NCBI GenBank assembly: GCA_946617655.1
Contig: CAMOKL010000025.1
Coordinates: 1 to 17,542 of the forward strand
DNA length: 17,542 nucleotides
Direction: 5' to 3'
Source: Anaeroplasma sp902783745
GTDB taxonomy: Bacteria > Bacillota_I > Bacilli_A > Acholeplasmatales > Anaeroplasmataceae
Of the stretch, positions 13,854 through 17,542 are shown in pieces. Made by a program: the position numbers and the translations under genes. Every line of letters begins with the position of its first letter. The first letter of the stretch is position 1. The notes below the pieces were generated by a model. It saw only the letters and a program-made list of their open reading frames with translations, did no database searches and was not told the origin of the DNA.

Positions 13854-14804
13854 ATGAAAAAAATTATTCAAACATCTATAGTAGTTTTAACAACTATTAC
13901 TTTATCAGTATTAGGATTTATATTTGGTGGGTTTTATTTAACAAATAAACAAACAAATATACTTTTAGTTTTATTAATTATATGCTCATTAAGTATTTTA
14001 TATTGCTTTATTGTTGGTGAAATATCTAAAAACAATTCACAAATGGATAAGCTTTGGTCTATATTACCAATCGCATATACATGGGTTATAGCGATTATGG
14101 GTGGTTTAAACTTTAGATTAGTCTTATATGCTTCTATTGTTACATTATGGGGTATAAGATTAACTTTTAATTTTGCAAGAAAAGGTGCATACAAATTAAA
14201 ATTTTGGGAAGGCGAAGAGGATTATAGATGGGCTATTTTAAGAAAGAAATCCATTTTTAAATCTAGAATAGCTTGGGCATTATTTGATTTATTATTCATT
14301 TGTATATACCAAAATCTTTTAGTACTTGCGATGACATTACCAATGATTATGCTTATAGATTCTAACGTTTCTTTTAATCAATTTGATATATTAGCTATTG
14401 CATCATCTTTATTCTTTATTTTAATTGAAACTATTGCTGATGAAGAGCAATGGAAATTCTATAAGAAAAGAAATGAAATGCTAAAGGATGGTAAGATACT
14501 TTCTGAAATTGAATCTCCATATAACTTAGGTTTTAATACTTTAGGATTATGGAAATATATGAGACATCCAAATTATTTATCAGAACAAGCCATATGGGTA
14601 TGTTTATATATATTCACTATTGCAACAAACTCATGTAAATATGGTATATTTAATTGGACATTATTTGGCCCTATGCTAATAATATTATTATTCTTAGGAT
14701 CATCTACTTTTGGGGAAGCAATATCTATTAGTAAGTATCCAAAATATAAAGATTATCAAAAACAAGTTTTTAAATATATACCAATTAAAAAGTTTAAATA
14801 TTAA
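13854..14804 (+). CDS. DUF1295 family membrane protein (steroid 5-alpha reductase/ICMT-like)
   Basis: 316 residues with about seven to eight membrane helices (roughly 7-28, 35-54, 68-85, 88-104, 138-165, 175-193, 244-260, 268-284). Family hallmarks are visible: TLWGIRLTFNFARKGA, EEDYRW (121-126), DEEQWKFYKKR (196-206) and the cofactor-side motif YMRHPNYLSEQ near 235-245, followed by YPKYKDYQKQV. Proteins of this group are distant relatives of 3-oxo-5-alpha-steroid 4-dehydrogenase and isoprenylcysteine methyltransferase, but bacterial DUF1295 members have no confirmed substrate. No other lipid-modifying gene is in the window. It is the only plus-strand gene in the right half and ends in a bidirectional terminator. 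Confidence 0.85.
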   Translation: MKKIIQTSIVVLTTITLSVLGFIFGGFYLTNKQTNILLVLLIICSLSILYCFIVGEISKNNSQMDKLWSILPIAYTWVIAIMGGLNFRLVLYASIVTLWGIRLTFNFARKGAYKLKFWEGEEDYRWAILRKKSIFKSRIAWALFDLLFICIYQNLLVLAMTLPMIMLIDSNVSFNQFDILAIASSLFFILIETIADEEQWKFYKKRNEMLKDGKILSEIESPYNLGFNTLGLWKYMRHPNYLSEQAIWVCLYIFTIATNSCKYGIFNWTLFGPMLIILLFLGSSTFGEAISISKYPKYKDYQKQVFKYIPIKKFKY

Positions 14805-14838
14805 AAAAATATTCAACCAAACGGTTGAATATTTTTTT
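14803..14838. terminator. Bidirectional intrinsic terminator between convergent genes
   Basis: Perfect 16-bp stem: seven A then TATTCAACC, loop AAAC, then GGTTGAATA and seven T. The A and T tracts provide a U-run in both directions. It overlaps the stop of the DUF1295 gene and the stop of the M42 peptidase gene (14837-14839). Confidence 0.92.
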
Positions 14839-15862
14839 ATTCACATAAATAGCTATATAATAACTCCATTGTATTTTTAATACCATCTAGGTGAGTACGT
14901 TCCATTCCATGTGAAGCTGAAACTCCTTGACCTATAAGTGCACCCTTACAATCAACACCACTTCTCCATGCAGCACCAATATCAGAACCATAATAAGGGA
15001 AAATATCTACTGTATAATTAAGATTCTTCTCTTTTGCGATATTAATTAATCTTGTAGTTAAATCATAACTATAAGGTCCACCTGAATCTTTAGCGCAAAT
15101 AGATACTGCAAATTCATTACCTGCTAAATCTAATCCTACACATCCCATATCTACAGTTACAAATTCATCTATATCCTTATCAACTGTTGCGGCACCATGA
15201 CCTACTTCTTCTTGATTAACAAAATATACATATGTATCATATGTAGGAATTACATTCTTATCATGCATTTCCTTTAATACACCTAAAATACCAATAACAC
15301 TACCCTTATCATCAATAAATCTAGATTTTAAGAATCCTGATTCTGTTAAAACTGTTTTAGGGTCATAACAAACATAATCACCATTATCAATGCCTAGTTT
15401 TTTAGTGTCTTCTTTTGATTTTGTAATCTCATCTATTCTAACAATCATATTTTCTAAATCTCTTGGTAAAGACTTTGCGTCAGGATAGACATGAGAAGAT
15501 TGTGACTTACATAATATAGTACCTTGATAAATTCTTCCGTCTCTTGTAATTATTTTACAATATTCACCATCTAATGTTGGGATTTGTGGGCCACCTACAT
15601 TAGTAACCATTAATGTACCATCTTGATTAATAGATCTAACCATTAATCCTAATGTGTCTACATGTGCTGATGTTGCAACCTTTTTAGAATGGTCTTTTCC
15701 TTCAATAAATAATTTAATATTGCCCTTATTAGTAATAGTTGGCATATAGCCTATATTTTTTAATTCTTCAATTAATACATTATCTATATTTTTAGAATAA
15801 CCAGTTGGAGAATCTGTTAAAAAAATTTTATTAATTAATGATTTAACATATAAAATATCCAT
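14837..15862 (-). CDS. M42 family aminopeptidase
   Basis: 341 residues from the ATG at 15860-15862, chosen because GCGAGGTG is 7 bases upstream; a start at 15877 would overlap that site. Cytosolic dinuclear zinc aminopeptidase of the PepA (glutamyl)/TET type. Metal ligands are visible: His67 and Asp69 in SAHVDT, Asp184/185 in RFIDDKG, the catalytic Glu218-Glu219 in NQEEVGHGA, Asp238 in TVDMG, and His324 in GMERTH. The family forms dodecamers that trim N-terminal residues from peptides; the Glu or Lys/Leu preference cannot be read here. Monocistronic, with a short leader from the extended -10 at 15883-15891. Confidence 0.9.
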   Translation of the reverse strand: MDILYVKSLINKIFLTDSPTGYSKNIDNVLIEELKNIGYMPTITNKGNIKLFIEGKDHSKKVATSAHVDTLGLMVRSINQDGTLMVTNVGGPQIPTLDGEYCKIITRDGRIYQGTILCKSQSSHVYPDAKSLPRDLENMIVRIDEITKSKEDTKKLGIDNGDYVCYDPKTVLTESGFLKSRFIDDKGSVIGILGVLKEMHDKNVIPTYDTYVYFVNQEEVGHGAATVDKDIDEFVTVDMGCVGLDLAGNEFAVSICAKDSGGPYSYDLTTRLINIAKEKNLNYTVDIFPYYGSDIGAAWRSGVDCKGALIGQGVSASHGMERTHLDGIKNTMELLYSYLCE

Positions 15863-15882
15863 ATAAACACCTCGCAAAACTT

Positions 15883-15891
15883 ATTATATCA
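15883..15891 (-). promoter_or_regulatory. Extended -10 promoter for the M42 peptidase gene
   Basis: Minus-strand TGATATAAT, perfect extended -10. Its predicted start lies only about 14 bases before the ATG, so the leader would begin right at the ribosome binding site. A further upstream promoter is possible. Confidence 0.55.
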
Positions 15892-15932
15892 CATTAAATA
15901 ATAATTATAATAAGTTATATAAATATTATAAT

Positions 15933-15974
15933 AAAAAAGGTTCAACCAAGTTTTAAACTCGGTTTGAACCTTTT
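15933..15974 (-). terminator. Intrinsic terminator after the Thr-rich lipoprotein
   Basis: Inverted repeat AAAAGGTTCA(A)ACC with an inner AGTT/AACT stem (13-14 pairs, one bulge), followed by six T on the minus strand. Separates the lipoprotein from the M42 gene. Confidence 0.85.
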
Positions 15975-15988
15975 AATAATATATCATT

Positions 15989-16525
15989 TTACTTAGTTGT
16001 TATGTATCCTTCAATAGCAGTATCCATTGCTGCATTTAAGCCCTTAGTCCATGTAGGTGTTCCTGTTGAAATAGCAACATAAACCTTCTTAGAACCATTT
16101 ATTGGTAATCTACCTAAAAGTTCAAGGAAACGGCTTGATGTAACTCCTTGATTTACGCTTACTGTTGCACCAGTATCACTATCCATAACTAAAATTACAT
16201 TAACTTTTGAAACATCAGTAAGTTCACCTGTGTAGCTTAATTTAGAATTTTCATTTAGCGCTAAAGAGCCTTGGCTTGTAACTGTTTCTTCACCATATTT
16301 AAATGTAACTCCTAAATCATTCATAATATCAACTCTTATCATATTATCATTAATAAATGATAAATAGTTAATAACTACATCCCCAGAATTTGTAGTTGTA
16401 TCTACTACTTTTGTAGTCGTATTTGTTGAACCATTTTTAGTTGTATCATTATTACCACATGATGCTAACATAAAGCTTAAAGCTACTGCGCCTGTTACTC
16501 CAAATAAAATCTTTTTTAATTTCAT
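15989..16525 (-). CDS. Lipoprotein of unknown function with Thr-rich linker
   Basis: 178 residues from the ATG at 16523-16525, preceded by AAAGGATG; a start at 16582 would put extra charged residues before the signal peptide. The signal peptide MKLKKILFGVTGAVALSFML ends in lipobox LASC with Cys23. A linker of Asn, Thr and Lys (24-50) follows. The remaining 125 residues look like a compact beta-alpha domain (INYLSFINDNMIRVDIM, GVTFKYGEE, VNVILVMDSDTGATVSV, KKVYVAISTGTP) that I cannot assign. A gene of its own, between two terminators. Two 9-bp direct repeats lie ahead of its -10, suggesting specific regulation. Confidence 0.75.
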   Translation of the reverse strand: MKLKKILFGVTGAVALSFMLASCGNNDTTKNGSTNTTTKVVDTTTNSGDVVINYLSFINDNMIRVDIMNDLGVTFKYGEETVTSQGSLALNENSKLSYTGELTDVSKVNVILVMDSDTGATVSVNQGVTSSRFLELLGRLPINGSKKVYVAISTGTPTWTKGLNAAMDTAIEGYITTK

Positions 16526-16558
16526 AATCTTACATCCTTTCACACTTGTTTTTCTTTC

Positions 16559-16564
16559 ATTATA
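16559..16564 (-). promoter_or_regulatory. -10 of the Thr-rich lipoprotein gene
   Basis: Minus-strand TATAAT about 33 bases before the ATG. No -35 hexamer; direct repeats occupy that place. Confidence 0.5.
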
Positions 16565-16575
16565 ATATTCAAAGC

Positions 16576-16595
16576 GCAACAAACCTGCAACAAAC
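16576..16595 (-). repeat. Tandem direct repeat at a promoter, possible regulator site
   Basis: Plus strand shows GCAACAAAC-CT-GCAACAAAC: two identical 9-mers with an 11-base period, about one helical turn, at roughly -24 to -43 relative to the expected start. These are among the most GC-rich bases of an otherwise AT-rich intergenic region. The arrangement fits an activator site replacing the -35. Confidence 0.5.
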
Positions 16596-16635
16596 TAAGT
16601 TTTAATTTTCATATTTAATAAATGTCTTATCTAGA

Positions 16636-16682
16636 AAAAACTAAAAGAGCCATCTAATAAACAAATTAAAAAGTATGGCTCT
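16636..16682 (-). terminator. Intrinsic terminator after the acetyltransferase gene
   Basis: Minus-strand stem AGAGCCAT/ATGGCTCT with a 21-base AT-rich loop, followed by TTTTAGTTTTTT. The loop is long but the tail is U-rich, and it lies 30 bases after the GNAT stop. Confidence 0.65.
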
Positions 16683-16711
16683 AAAAACATTTTTTATTAC
16701 TTGATTTAAAA

Positions 16712-17362
16712 TTATAAATTCATTCTAAAACTAAAATTATCTACAGTTCTATCTTTATATTTAAGGGTTTCTTCTTTAATTAAAGAAAAGCCATTATTAA
16801 CATAAAAATTTACATTATGCTTTGCATTAGTAGTAACAGTGATAAGATTACCATTTTTTTCTTTAACAAATGGTATTAAAAAATTCTTTATAGCATCTGA
16901 GCCAATACCCATGCCTTGATTATTTGATTCAACTACTAAAAAATACAAATGAAAACGTGGCTCTTTAATACTTTTAACTACATATTCTGTTTCATCAGAA
17001 AGTTTAAGGAACTTTAAAGAGTTGAATAATCCAAGCTTTAAAATTGGTTTAATACCTCCACTTAAGACATAATCCAAAAAGCCTACAGGCTTATCAGTAG
17101 GAGCATCAATTATAACTAAATCAATAACATTTCCATTATATATACCAATATAGCATTCATTCTTACGGATTGTTGCTTTAAATAAAGACTTCATAAAACT
17201 ATCATAAAAACTATGGTATCTTTTTTCTGTTTTAAAATCATTCTTAACAATCTCAAAAAGAGGATAATGTTCAAAGGCTTTAATAAATATATTTATTACT
17301 TCTTGTTCATAGGATGTATTATATTTCTTATATTCAATTGAATTCATTATATTATTTTTCAT
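16712..17362 (-). CDS. GNAT family N-acetyltransferase
   Basis: 216 residues. The C-terminal half carries the acetyl-CoA fold: beta4-alpha3 motif A as HLYFLVVESNNQGMGIGSDAI (138-157, pyrophosphate-binding Q149-G-M-G-I-G154) and motif B as KHNVNFYVNNGFSLIKEE (181-198). The N-terminus (EQEVINIFIKAFEHYPLF) matches the helix pair of GNATs that start with a substrate-facing aromatic stretch. Substrate unknown; could be an amine, antibiotic or protein terminus. The ATG at 17360-17362 follows GGTGA; an internal ATG at 17347 is an alternative. A -10-like TATACT lies at 17403-17408. Single gene. Confidence 0.88.
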   Translation of the reverse strand: MKNNIMNSIEYKKYNTSYEQEVINIFIKAFEHYPLFEIVKNDFKTEKRYHSFYDSFMKSLFKATIRKNECYIGIYNGNVIDLVIIDAPTDKPVGFLDYVLSGGIKPILKLGLFNSLKFLKLSDETEYVVKSIKEPRFHLYFLVVESNNQGMGIGSDAIKNFLIPFVKEKNGNLITVTTNAKHNVNFYVNNGFSLIKEETLKYKDRTVDNFSFRMNL

Positions 17363-17507
17363 ATTAATTCACCGTTATAAAATATTAGTTTTCTTTAACC
17401 ATAGTATAATTGATATCTATTTATAATTCTACCAAAAATTTTATTAACAAACTAAATTAAACGTTTATTATTTAAAAACTTTAAGAAATATTCCTGATTT
17501 GCACAGA
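17363..17507. other. Gene-free region upstream of the acetyltransferase
   Basis: About 145 bases without a credible coding frame. It holds overlapping divergent -10-like boxes (TATACT on minus at 17403-17408, TATAAT on plus at 17405-17410). The plus transcript from this box would run into the terminator at 17508-17542. No -35 or known riboswitch consensus was recognised. Confidence 0.4.
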
Positions 17508-17542
17508 GTTGGTACTAAATGGCTTAGTATCAACATTTTTTT
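17508..17542 (+). terminator. Intrinsic terminator on the plus strand, reaching the window edge
   Basis: Stem GTTGGTACTAA/TTAGTATCAAC (11 pairs including one G-U), loop ATGGC, then A and at least seven T up to the edge. No U-run exists on the minus side, so it stops plus-strand transcription. No plus-strand gene lies upstream in the window. Confidence 0.75.

Noticed and set aside
13934..14194. 86-codon open frame on the minus strand inside the DUF1295 gene
   Set aside because: Lies wholly opposite recognised family motifs of the plus-strand gene and has no supporting start signal.
14803..15974. Similar TTCAACC-containing hairpins on both sides of the M42 gene, considered as a mobile repeat or element boundary
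   Set aside because: They differ in length, loop and orientation detail and each works as an ordinary terminator for its gene; no target duplication or transposase.
17400..17542. T-box, purine, preQ1 or ZTP riboswitch
   Set aside because: None of the conserved core sequences of these classes could be found in the region.
1..17542. Mycoplasma-type code with UGA read as Trp
   Set aside because: Several genes end with TGA at natural C-termini and all Trp residues in recognised motifs use TGG.

Overview
The window is very AT-rich. Its genes use TGA as an ordinary stop and TGG for Trp, so the standard bacterial code applies and not the Mycoplasma code. Four genes encode lipoproteins with a classical lipobox, and ribosome binding sites are purine-rich (AAGGAG or AAAGGATG types). 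This fits a low-GC, single-membrane Bacillota, probably an uncultured gut Bacilli or Mollicutes-related lineage; that placement is inference from composition and gene content only. No tRNA, rRNA, insertion sequence, phage gene or CRISPR array was seen.

Layout. Positions 1-2934 hold a tightly packed minus-strand operon: a D-2-hydroxyacid dehydrogenase, a CpXC zinc-ribbon protein and a J-domain protein with GYKDS repeats and a C-terminal membrane helix, cut by the left edge. At 2941-4071 is a single-gene unit for a membrane diguanylate cyclase with its own terminator. The stretch 4025-4363 has no coding gene; it ends in a strong minus-strand terminator preceded by two nested hairpins and a possible promoter, and is a candidate small RNA. 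At 4364-5614 a HAD-family hydrolase overlaps an unrecognised protein containing an internal duplication. At 5678-9653 two plus-strand lipoproteins with InlB/Flg_new-type repeats form an operon ending in a perfect 14-bp hairpin shared with the convergent DHH phosphoesterase gene.

The second half is mostly minus-strand housekeeping and accessory genes: DHH phosphoesterase, SGNH hydrolase, rubrerythrin (oxidative stress), an AlkD-type DNA glycosylase behind a cyclophilin-like lipoprotein, an M42 aminopeptidase, a Thr-rich lipoprotein of unknown role and a GNAT acetyltransferase. One plus-strand gene encodes a DUF1295 membrane protein. The final 140 bases carry no gene but end in an intrinsic terminator on the plus strand, where no plus-strand gene precedes it.

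There is no single pathway here. The common themes are surface lipoproteins, stress and repair (rubrerythrin, AlkD, J-protein) and small hydrolases. The most unusual elements are the candidate RNA at 4102-4246, the lipoprotein pair at 5708-9617, the duplicated orphan protein at 4364-4993, an 11-bp-spaced direct repeat upstream of the lipoprotein gene ending at 16525, and the orphan terminator at the right edge.
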